From the NCBI GenBank assembly GCA_024763575.1, contig JANTFF010000049.1:1-6262 (forward strand): a stretch of 6,262 bases of DNA, given 5' to 3'. This document shows, one piece after another, positions 1 through 5,285 of this stretch. Position 1 is the first letter of the stretch; each line of letters opens with the position of its first letter. Position numbers and translations under genes: made by a program. This DNA is from Sulfurovum sp. GTDB lineage: Bacteria; Campylobacterota; Campylobacteria; Campylobacterales; Sulfurovaceae. Under the pieces are notes generated by a model. It was not told the DNA's origin. It worked only from the letters and a program-made list of their open reading frames with translations, and did no database searches.

Positions 1-837
1 AAAACTCATAGTAAAGCTCTAATAAGAGAACTAAAAGAGTCTTATAGAAGTCTAAATTTAAACAAAATGAGAAAAGGTGATGAGATAAATATCTTTTATA
101 CTCAAAAGAGAAGAAAAGGCAAAGCGATTAGTAGTCCTACTATCCAAGCCTCTATGATAACTATAAAAAGAAGTAAATACTATAGTTATCTAGCAGATAA
201 TGGAAAATATTATGACTCAAATGGAAAAGAGTATGATAGAAAAGTAGTTATAAAAAAAGTTCATTCTGCATTTATCAGACCTGTAAGCAGATGTGTTATA
301 TCTTCAGGATTTACTCGAAGTCGTTATCACCCTGTTTTACATAGATATAGAGCTCATTTAGGTGTTGACTATGCTTCTTGTTATGGAACACCTATTAGGG
401 CAACTGCTAGTGGTAAAATAGTCCGAATAGGAAGAAGAGGTGGATATGGGAACTGTATATCTATCAAACATGCACATGGAATGACAAGCCTATATGGACA
501 TATGAGCCGATTTAAAAAAGGTCTGCATATAGGTAGTTATGTCAAACAAGGAACAGTAATTGGTTTCGTAGGAAGTACTGGAATTAGTACAGGTCCTCAT
601 CTTCATTTTGGATTATATAAACATGGTAAAGCTGTTAATCCTGCACGATATGTTCGCGTAGGTGAAACTAAAAAAACAACTATTGTAAATAGACTTAAAG
701 GTAAAGAGTATCGAAAATTACGAAAAAAAGTAATTGCTTATCGAAAAAAATTTAGACGAATAAGTAAAACAGGTGGTAATCCTATTTATGTCAAAAATGG
801 TATTTATCTACTCACACCAAAAGAGAGAAAAAGTTAA
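1..837 (+). CDS. M23 family zinc metallopeptidase (peptidoglycan endopeptidase, Csd3/HdpA-like), 5'-truncated by window edge
   Basis: The reading frame is open from base 1 with no stop, so the ATG at 67 is probably internal and the true start lies upstream. The first visible stretch (RELKESYRSLNLNKMRKGDE) resembles the accessory domain preceding LytM domains in Gram-negative M23 proteins. Counting from the ATG at 67, the catalytic domain spans about residues 66-195. It has the SSGF..R.HP lead-in, HLGVD with zinc ligands H97 and D101, YGHMS with H145, and GPHLHFG with H178 and H180, so the full zinc/catalytic set is intact. A very basic C-terminal tail of about 60 residues follows, of a kind I recall in Helicobacter Csd3/HdpA. 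By family, such enzymes cut D-Ala-mDAP cross-links in the periplasm and affect cell shape. Domain identity is secure; the Csd3 assignment is inference. It is convergent with the next gene. Confidence 0.92.
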   Translation, partial: KTHSKALIRELKESYRSLNLNKMRKGDEINIFYTQKRRKGKAISSPTIQASMITIKRSKYYSYLADNGKYYDSNGKEYDRKVVIKKVHSAFIRPVSRCVISSGFTRSRYHPVLHRYRAHLGVDYASCYGTPIRATASGKIVRIGRRGGYGNCISIKHAHGMTSLYGHMSRFKKGLHIGSYVKQGTVIGFVGSTGISTGPHLHFGLYKHGKAVNPARYVRVGETKKTTIVNRLKGKEYRKLRKKVIAYRKKFRRISKTGGNPIYVKNGIYLLTPKERKS

Positions 838-870
838 TATAGCTTGGGCTTAAACCCATACTATATTTTT
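837..870. terminator. Hairpin between convergent genes, probable bidirectional terminator
   Basis: The outer arms ATATAG (837-842) and CTATAT (861-866) pair, as do the inner arms TGGG (845-848) and CCCA (855-858), around a CTTAAA loop with two mismatched pairs between. TTTTT (866-870) follows on the plus strand. On the minus strand the hairpin is followed by TAACTTTTTC. It begins on the last base of the M23 stop codon and overlaps the stop codon of the convergent thioredoxin-like gene (861-863). Confidence 0.72.
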
Positions 871-1634
871 GATTTAGCATATTTAACCCATTTTAAAAAG
901 TTTTTTTCTTTAAAATAACCTTTAGCTACTGCTAACTCACTCATATCAGTTCTCATAAAATAGACCGATGGTACATATTTGGGATTGATACCATAAGCTT
1001 TTGCTTCTTTGTCACCATGATTTAATTTAACCCATACAAAATCTTGTAATTTCGATTTTATTTTATTGCTATTTAGTGTTGTTTTTTCCATCTTTTTTGA
1101 CCATTTTGATTTATTAGAACCTACAAAAATCATAATCTGTTTACCAGTTTGTGATGCAAAATCAACAGCCGATGCAATATCATACATCCAAACAGAGTCT
1201 TTTTCTGGTTGTACATATCTTGATGAGTTATCAGTTTTAGTACGATGAGAGAGTATAGGCATACCAAGTTTTGAACGAGTATCATCAACCCACATATTGA
1301 AATCATAAGCATTCAAATATCCTTTGACACTATTTACAATTGTAAATTTAGGGGATATAAAATATACTGTTGGAGTATAACGGGTATTTGGCAAGAATTT
1401 TTGAGCATCCAAACTAGTTTTATCTACTTTTGTAAATAAAAAATCTTTCACATTCCTTTTCACATCTGAATTACTTAATGTCTCTCTCTTCATTTTTGAG
1501 CAATATTTACAATGCTCTGCTGTTACTAGTACCATAAGTGGTTTATTTTGTCGTTTGGATTTAAGTAGAGAGCTCTTTAAGCCACCTGAAATCAAGATTG
1601 CTGGAATACATAGCATTAATAGAAAGTTTTTCAT
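861..1634 (-). CDS. Exported protein with two tandem thioredoxin-like domains, second one lacking cysteines
   Basis: This 257-residue protein has an N-terminal hydrophobic segment (about residues 3-18), read as a signal peptide, so it probably acts in the periplasm. Domain 1 (about 22-123) has the pattern of thioredoxin-fold SoxW/Thioredoxin_7-type proteins: NKPLMVLV, then C42-K-Y-C45, then a cis-proline segment YTPTVYF (P88). Domain 2 (about 152-257) repeats this at a constant offset of 134 residues: GKQIMIFV, S176-K-W-S179, then YVPSVYF (P222). CKYC is thus replaced by SKWS, while the following KM..(T)TL and the cis-proline are kept. Domain 1 could be redox active; domain 2 cannot do dithiol chemistry. 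The start has a strong GGGGAA ribosome site just upstream (minus strand, about 1638-1644). Its substrate is not known. It is divergent from the small Cys-containing protein at 1788 and could act on it, which is inference only. Confidence 0.87.
   Translation of the reverse strand: MKNFLLMLCIPAILISGGLKSSLLKSKRQNKPLMVLVTAEHCKYCSKMKRETLSNSDVKRNVKDFLFTKVDKTSLDAQKFLPNTRYTPTVYFISPKFTIVNSVKGYLNAYDFNMWVDDTRSKLGMPILSHRTKTDNSSRYVQPEKDSVWMYDIASAVDFASQTGKQIMIFVGSNKSKWSKKMEKTTLNSNKIKSKLQDFVWVKLNHGDKEAKAYGINPKYVPSVYFMRTDMSELAVAKGYFKEKNFLKWVKYAKSKI
864..1181 (-). repeat. Thioredoxin-like repeat 2 (SKWS in place of CxxC)
   Basis: Second unit of the internal duplication, about residues 152-257. The positions equivalent to the two cysteines are serines, both TCA codons (1107-1109 and 1098-1100). 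The cis-proline P222 and the hydrophobic strands are retained, so the fold is probably intact although the redox site is lost. Confidence 0.75.
1266..1571 (-). repeat. Thioredoxin-like repeat 1 (CKYC active site)
   Basis: First unit of the internal duplication, about residues 22-123 of the protein. The cysteine codons are at 1509-1511 (C42) and 1500-1502 (C45), and the cis-proline is P88. The boundaries are approximate and come from aligning the two halves by eye. Confidence 0.75.
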
Positions 1635-1787
1635 CTATTTCCCCTTTTTTAATTTTATATATGCAATTCTATTATTTTTATGTTAAATATACTATATATT
1701 ATTCAGTTTATTTTTAAAATTTATGTTTCACTAAACAAAAATGATGTATCATACGAACTAAACATAATTATTAATAAAGGAGAACAA
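1635..1787. promoter_or_regulatory. Divergent intergenic region with weak promoter candidates
   Basis: This is very AT-rich spacer between two divergent genes. On the minus strand TATAAA (1659-1654) lies about 20 bases before the thioredoxin-like gene, next to the GGGGAA ribosome site. On the plus strand TATACT (1688-1693) is a possible -10 about 95 bases before the ATG at 1788, and other AT-rich hexamers lie closer. No convincing -35 is seen for either. An in-frame ATG at 1680 opens a longer frame but has no ribosome site, so I treat the region as noncoding. Confidence 0.35.
1778..1782 (+). promoter_or_regulatory. Ribosome binding site that fixes the start at 1788
   Basis: AGGAG, in the context AAAGGAG, lies 5 bases before the ATG at 1788. 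The alternative ATG at 1680 in the same frame has no such site, and starting there would place 36 residues before what is clearly a signal peptide. Confidence 0.8.
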
Positions 1788-2138
1788 ATGAGAACTGTAG
1801 TATTAAAGTATATTACATTGAGTGTGTTAATTATTATTGGTGTTGGAGGGTATTGTCAAGCTGATACAAACACAAAATCAAAAAAAGCATCTAATGATGA
1901 ATTACCAAATATGAAACTGAAAGTGGCTAAATCAACATCTAGTAACCCAAAACTAAAAAAAGGTAAAGGATGTGAGAACCTTGAAGAGGTACAAGGAGAA
2001 ACTTTTGATGACTATCCTATGGCACAAACAGTTCCATGTGATAAAGTTGATTGTAAAAATCTAAAACCTGCTGTACTTCATGAGGATAAATATAAAGATT
2101 TACCAACAGCTAAAACAGACGGAAGTTGTGACGAATAA
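1788..2138 (+). CDS. Small exported cysteine-containing protein with internal repeat, function unknown
   Basis: I do not recognise this 116-residue protein. The start at 1788 is chosen over the in-frame ATG at 1680 because of the AGGAG site and because a signal peptide begins there: a basic start (MRTVVLK), a hydrophobic core (about 8-20) and a likely signal peptidase I site after GYCQA (A25/D26). The mature part, about 91 residues, is hydrophilic, with a Lys-rich stretch (about 30-60) and four cysteines (C62, C84, C89, C114). The cysteines bracket two related units: CENL...DDYPMAQT..CD (62-85) and CKNL...KDLPTAKT...CD (89-115). Two disulfides, perhaps one per unit, are plausible but inferred. 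C23 lies in the signal region, but GYC is not a good lipobox, so a lipoprotein is unlikely. It is divergent from the thioredoxin-like gene. Confidence 0.78.
   Translation: MRTVVLKYITLSVLIIIGVGGYCQADTNTKSKKASNDELPNMKLKVAKSTSSNPKLKKGKGCENLEEVQGETFDDYPMAQTVPCDKVDCKNLKPAVLHEDKYKDLPTAKTDGSCDE
1971..2042 (+). repeat. Cys-bracketed repeat unit 1 of the small exported protein
   Basis: Residues 62-85. The unit opens with CENL and closes with PCD, with DDYPMAQT between. It matches unit 2 in the pattern C[EK]NL-x(n)-D[YL]P[MT]A[QK]T-x(2-3)-CD. Confidence 0.55.
2052..2132 (+). repeat. Cys-bracketed repeat unit 2 of the small exported protein
   Basis: Residues 89-115. The unit opens with CKNL and closes with SCD, with KDLPTAKT between. 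It is about three residues longer than unit 1. The upstream segment DELPNMK (37-43) may be a degenerate further copy without cysteines. Confidence 0.55.
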
Positions 2139-2141
2139 AAA

Positions 2142-2171
2142 ATTATATCTCTAATCATTTAGAGATATAAT
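2142..2171. terminator. Perfect 13-bp inverted repeat, possible terminator of the small gene or operator of dapC
   Basis: The arms at 2142-2154 (ATTATATCTCTAA) and 2159-2171 are exact reverse complements around a TCAT loop. The hairpin starts four bases after the stop codon at 2136-2138. No T-run follows directly on the plus strand (CAAGC precedes TTTT at 2177-2180), while an A-run (2137-2142) precedes it. It is therefore an imperfect terminator in the plus direction and would be better in the minus direction. The right arm covers where a -35 for the dapC promoter would lie, so an operator role is also possible. Confidence 0.55.
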
Positions 2172-2179
2172 CAAGCTTT

Positions 2180-2188
2180 TGATATAAT
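2180..2188 (+). promoter_or_regulatory. Extended -10 promoter for the dapC-murC operon
   Basis: TGATATAAT is a perfect extended -10 (TG, one base, TATAAT at 2183-2188), preceded by a short T-run. Such promoters without a clear -35 are typical of the housekeeping sigma factor in Campylobacterota. The transcript would start near 2194-2197, giving a leader of about 17-20 bases before the TTG start. Confidence 0.75.
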
Positions 2189-2202
2189 GACCCTAAAAAA
2201 AT

Positions 2203-2206
2203 AGGG
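2203..2206 (+). promoter_or_regulatory. Ribosome binding site supporting the TTG start of dapC
   Basis: AGGG ends seven bases before the TTG at 2214. The upstream ATG at 2188 in the same frame runs into a stop (TAG at 2203-2205), and the next in-frame ATG is about 68 codons downstream, inside the conserved domain. Confidence 0.65.
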
Positions 2207-2213
2207 CAAACAT

Positions 2214-3332
2214 TTGAACTTTGAAACCTACCCATTTGAGAAACTCAATAACTTACTAAAAGATATAGTACCAAACAGCGATTTAGAACCACTAAGTCTA
2301 ACTATTGGTGAACCTCAATTTGATACACCACAATTTATATTGGATGAATTAGACAAAAGAGCACCACTACTGAACAAGTATCCTAAAACTTCAGGTGAAG
2401 CAGTTTTAAGAGATGGAATGCTAACTTATCTACAAAATCGTTTCAGTTTAGAGCTAGATAATAGTCAAATAATTCCTACATTTGGAACGAGGGAGGTACT
2501 TTTTAACTTTCCTCAATTCCTATTGCATGATATAGAAAATCCTATAATGGCATTTCCAAACCCTTTTTATCAAATCTATGAGGGTGCATCAATTGCAAGT
2601 AGAGCCAAAATTATATATCTAAATCTAACTACAGAAAATAATTTGCAACCAATAGTAGAGGAAGAGAAGTTAAAAAACTGTGATTTAGTTATTATAAATA
2701 CTCCAAATAATCCAACCTCATCAGTTATGCTTATAGATGAGCTTAAAAAGTGGGTAAAATTAGCACTTAAATATAACTTTGTACTACTTAATGATGAGTG
2801 TTATATAGATTTATATTTAGGTAATCCCCTACCCTCACTACTCAATGCAAGTATAGAGGTAGGCAATAGTGATTTCAAAAATATATTAGTTATTAACTCT
2901 ATATCCAAACGCTCTTCAGCCCCAGGGCTAAGAAGTGGATTTATAGCAGGAGATGCCAATATACTAAAAGAGTATATGACCTATAGAACTTATGTAGGGT
3001 GTACCTCTCCTTTACCTCTACAATATGCATCTGCTGTTGCATGGAGTGACCAAAATCATGTGGATGAGTTTAGAGCTAAGTATATTAGAAACTTTGAAAT
3101 AGCCAAAGAGATTTTGGATATAAAGCCACCATTAGCTACATTTTATATTTGGTTAGAGGTAGATGATGAGATAGAGTTTACAAAAAACATATATAGAGAT
3201 TATAATCTAAAAGTAATACCAGGTTCATTTCTAGGAAGAGAAGGACAAGGAAAAGGTTTTATAAGATTAGCACTAGTTTATGAAGAGAATAAAACAAGAG
3301 AAGCACTAGAGAGAATTAAAAAAGCACTATAA
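2214..3332 (+). CDS. dapC: N-succinyldiaminopimelate aminotransferase (class I/II PLP aminotransferase)
   Basis: This 372-residue enzyme has a normal length for the family. By family it converts N-succinyl-2-amino-6-ketopimelate and glutamate to N-succinyl-LL-diaminopimelate in the cytoplasm, feeding lysine and peptidoglycan synthesis. Visible fold-type I landmarks are LTIGEPQFDTP (29-39), LNKYPKTSGEAVLR (53-66), NTPNNPTS (162-169, where many relatives have NPTG), NDECYIDL with D194 and Y197 contacting the cofactor, SISKRSSAPGLRSGF with K232 as the PLP lysine, and R351 in FIRLAL for the substrate carboxylate. The start is TTG, fixed by an AGGG site and by the N-terminus MNFETYPFEKL, which resembles orthologues from memory. 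It is first in an operon, 16 bases before the next gene. The substrate is inferred from resemblance and from murC nearby; another amino acid aminotransferase remains possible. Confidence 0.85.
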   Translation: MNFETYPFEKLNNLLKDIVPNSDLEPLSLTIGEPQFDTPQFILDELDKRAPLLNKYPKTSGEAVLRDGMLTYLQNRFSLELDNSQIIPTFGTREVLFNFPQFLLHDIENPIMAFPNPFYQIYEGASIASRAKIIYLNLTTENNLQPIVEEEKLKNCDLVIINTPNNPTSSVMLIDELKKWVKLALKYNFVLLNDECYIDLYLGNPLPSLLNASIEVGNSDFKNILVINSISKRSSAPGLRSGFIAGDANILKEYMTYRTYVGCTSPLPLQYASAVAWSDQNHVDEFRAKYIRNFEIAKEILDIKPPLATFYIWLEVDDEIEFTKNIYRDYNLKVIPGSFLGREGQGKGFIRLALVYEENKTREALERIKKAL

Positions 3333-3348
3333 TTAAAAAAGGAAAAAA

Positions 3349-3942
3349 ATGCAAGAGCCACAAATAGATATAGAAGCACTAAAAAAAGATGAGAACTTCA
3401 TTAATGATTTAAAAAAATTAGAACTCGAAATGATAAATGAAAAAAGTATTGATAAAGGATATAGACTTTTAGGTACGAAACTAGCTATAGAAGCAAGTGA
3501 AGATGATATAAATGATATTTTTACATTTATTGTAAATCAAGCATTTGATGTATTGGCTGAAAATCTCACAAAACACAAAGGTTTTAGTATCCAAGACCCT
3601 GAAGAGTTAGCAACAGCTAGAGCAATATATGAACATGGTATCCAAAGATATAGTGAAAATGATAAAAAAGGAGCTAAAGAGATATTTTTAGTCCTTCATC
3701 ACACTATAGAAGATAATGAGCTAAAAGATGCGATGATGATACACGCTTGTGCTGTTATGGCAGGACATAATTTTGATAGCTTTATCGAAAATCTTGCAGA
3801 TACTGATGCTATTGATGAAAATGACCCAACTGCATTTTTTATTAAATCATTCAAACAGCCAAATGATATTTTATTGACTATGTTTGGCAAATATGTCAAA
3901 CAGGGAGAAGAAGAGTTGAAAGTTTTGGATGAGAATAAATGA
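3349..3942 (+). CDS. Conserved-looking cytoplasmic helical protein of unknown function between dapC and murC
   Basis: I do not recognise this 197-residue protein. It has no signal peptide or membrane segment, is rich in Asp/Glu/Lys, and looks wholly alpha-helical. The segment from about 87 to 121 (ATARAIYEHGIQRY...DKKGAKEIFLVL) has the spacing of a tetratricopeptide (TPR) helix pair. The next helices (about 124-150, DAMMIHACAVMAG then FDSFIENL) could continue the solenoid. This recalls TPR chaperones of the SycD/LcrH kind, but the resemblance is weak and no secretion genes are near. A good ribosome site (AAAAAAGGAA) precedes the ATG. It follows dapC by 16 bases, and its TGA overlaps the murC ATG as ATGA, suggesting translational coupling. 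A role as an adaptor in cell wall precursor synthesis would fit the context but is inference only. Confidence 0.85.
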   Translation: MQEPQIDIEALKKDENFINDLKKLELEMINEKSIDKGYRLLGTKLAIEASEDDINDIFTFIVNQAFDVLAENLTKHKGFSIQDPEELATARAIYEHGIQRYSENDKKGAKEIFLVLHHTIEDNELKDAMMIHACAVMAGHNFDSFIENLADTDAIDENDPTAFFIKSFKQPNDILLTMFGKYVKQGEEELKVLDENK

Positions 3943-5249
3943 AAATACACTTTATAGGAATAGGAGGCATAGGTCTCTCGGCACTAGCAAAATTTTTAGC
4001 AAATGATGGGCATGAGATAAGTGGTTCGGACATAAAACAGACAGAGATTACAAATGATTTAGCTCTAAACTTTGGAGCAAAGATTACAATACCTCATCAT
4101 AAAGATGCTGTAATTGGTGTAGATAGAGTTATCTATTCAGCTGCTGTTCGTCCTAATAACCCTGAGTATCAAAATGCACAAAAGTTAGGTATTGAACTAC
4201 TCTCACGAAAAGAGTCACTCAAAAGTATATTAGGAGACAAAGAGGTTTATGCTGTGGGTGGAGCTCATGGGAAAAGTACAACTTCGGCGATGTTAGCTTC
4301 CATTATACCTAACTCCAATGCTCTTATAGGGGCTATATCTAAAGAGTTTGGTTCTAATGTTCGATATGCTGATAATAATCAAGTCGTATTTGAGGCTGAT
4401 GAGAGTGATGAGAGCTTTTTGAACTCTAATCCATATTTGGCAATTGTAACCAATGTTGAGCCTGAACATATGGAGTATTATAATTATGATGAAGAGAGAT
4501 TTTATAATGCTTATAGAAACTTTTTAAATCTTGCCAAAATTAAAGTTATCAATGCAGAAGATGAGTTTCTAAGTTCACTTGATATTGAGGCTATACAGTT
4601 CTATCCATCAAAAGATATGTCAAATGTAGAGTTTGTATTGGTAAATGGTGAACCACATACCAAATTTTCCCTCAAAGATTTTGGAGATTTTGAAGTATTT
4701 GGATTTGGGTATCATATCGCGTTAGATGCCTCTTTGGCAATATTAGGGGCTTTGGAAATGGGTCAAGATATTGAAGATATTCGTAAAAATCTTTTGAACT
4801 ATAGAGGGATAAAAAAACGGTTTGATATTATCCAAAACTATGACGATACAGTTGTCATAGATGATTATGGACATCATCCAACAGAGATTAAAGCCACTAT
4901 GGACTCGCTCAAAATCTATAGAGATTTAAGAGGATTTAATAAACTACAAGTAATATGGCAACCTCATAAATATAGCAGAACTATTGATAATCTAGCAGGA
5001 TTTGTTGAGTGTTTTGATGGGGCTGATGAATTAGTTATTTTACCCATTTGGAGTGCTGGAGAGTTAGAAGTTGATATAGACCTCAAAGGAGCATTTAGTC
5101 GTTATAAACTACACATGGCTGATAGTATCACTCGCAAGGATGGTATAGTTCAGGTTATAAAAGATGGAAATATTATTACAGAGTATCATGAGGGATTAAT
5201 TACTGCTTTTGGTGCTGGGGATATTACTTATCAAATTAGAGGTGAATAA
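3939..5249 (+). CDS. murC: UDP-N-acetylmuramate--L-alanine ligase
   Basis: MurC is the cytoplasmic ATP-dependent ligase that joins L-alanine to UDP-MurNAc, the first stem-peptide step. All three Mur domains are visible in 436 residues, slightly short of many homologues. The N-terminal Rossmann domain has GIGGIG (7-12) and YSAAV (66-70). The central ATPase domain has the P-loop GGAHGKSTT (107-115), FEADESDESF (151-160) and TNVEPEHMEYY (171-181). The C-terminal domain has the ligase signature DDYGHHPTEI (308-317), WQPHKYSRT (340-348) and FGAGDI (424-429). The P-loop reads GKSTT where GKTTT is common, a conservative change. The start overlaps the upstream stop codon by four bases, with a modest GGATGAG site (3927-3933) inside the previous gene. 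It is last in the operon, with a hairpin right after the stop. Confidence 0.97.
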   Translation: MKIHFIGIGGIGLSALAKFLANDGHEISGSDIKQTEITNDLALNFGAKITIPHHKDAVIGVDRVIYSAAVRPNNPEYQNAQKLGIELLSRKESLKSILGDKEVYAVGGAHGKSTTSAMLASIIPNSNALIGAISKEFGSNVRYADNNQVVFEADESDESFLNSNPYLAIVTNVEPEHMEYYNYDEERFYNAYRNFLNLAKIKVINAEDEFLSSLDIEAIQFYPSKDMSNVEFVLVNGEPHTKFSLKDFGDFEVFGFGYHIALDASLAILGALEMGQDIEDIRKNLLNYRGIKKRFDIIQNYDDTVVIDDYGHHPTEIKATMDSLKIYRDLRGFNKLQVIWQPHKYSRTIDNLAGFVECFDGADELVILPIWSAGELEVDIDLKGAFSRYKLHMADSITRKDGIVQVIKDGNIITEYHEGLITAFGAGDITYQIRGE

Positions 5250-5254
5250 TTTAT

Positions 5255-5285
5255 TGTAGCATGGGTTTAAGAAACCCTTACTACA
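5255..5285. terminator. Hairpin between murC and the convergent oxidoreductase gene, probable bidirectional terminator
   Basis: The outer arms TGTAG (5255-5259) and CTACA (5281-5285) pair, as do the inner arms GGGTTT (5263-5268) and AAACCC (5272-5277), around an AAG loop. One A-T pair between the arms is flanked by mismatches. It starts six bases after the murC stop and ends next to the minus-gene stop (5286-5288). Flanking T-runs are short, so termination efficiency is uncertain. Its sequence is related to the hairpin at 837-866. Confidence 0.65.

Noticed and set aside
67..69. ATG at 67 as the true start of the M23 peptidase
   Set aside because: The frame is open back to base 1, no good ribosome site precedes 67, and the residues encoded upstream read as part of the accessory domain. 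The gene is truncated by the window edge.
1066..1312. Short open frames on both strands inside the thioredoxin-like gene
   Set aside because: They lie wholly within a well supported gene, have no ribosome sites and show no protein-like features.
1680..1787. An N-terminal extension of the small exported protein starting at the ATG at 1680
   Set aside because: There is no ribosome site, the composition looks like AT-rich noncoding DNA, and a clear AGGAG site plus a signal peptide begin at 1788.
1788..1866. Small Cys-containing protein as a lipoprotein through C23
   Set aside because: The residues before C23 (VGGY) do not fit a lipobox, and a signal peptidase I site after CQA is a better fit.
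3699..3950. Minus-strand open frame of 83 codons inside the unknown gene and the murC start
   Set aside because: It is a shadow of the plus-strand coding sequence; the Ser-rich product has no recognisable features.
4257..4283. MurC P-loop reading GKSTT instead of GKTTT as a sign of altered function
   Set aside because: Ser for Thr after the P-loop lysine is a conservative change, and all other Mur ligase motifs are intact.
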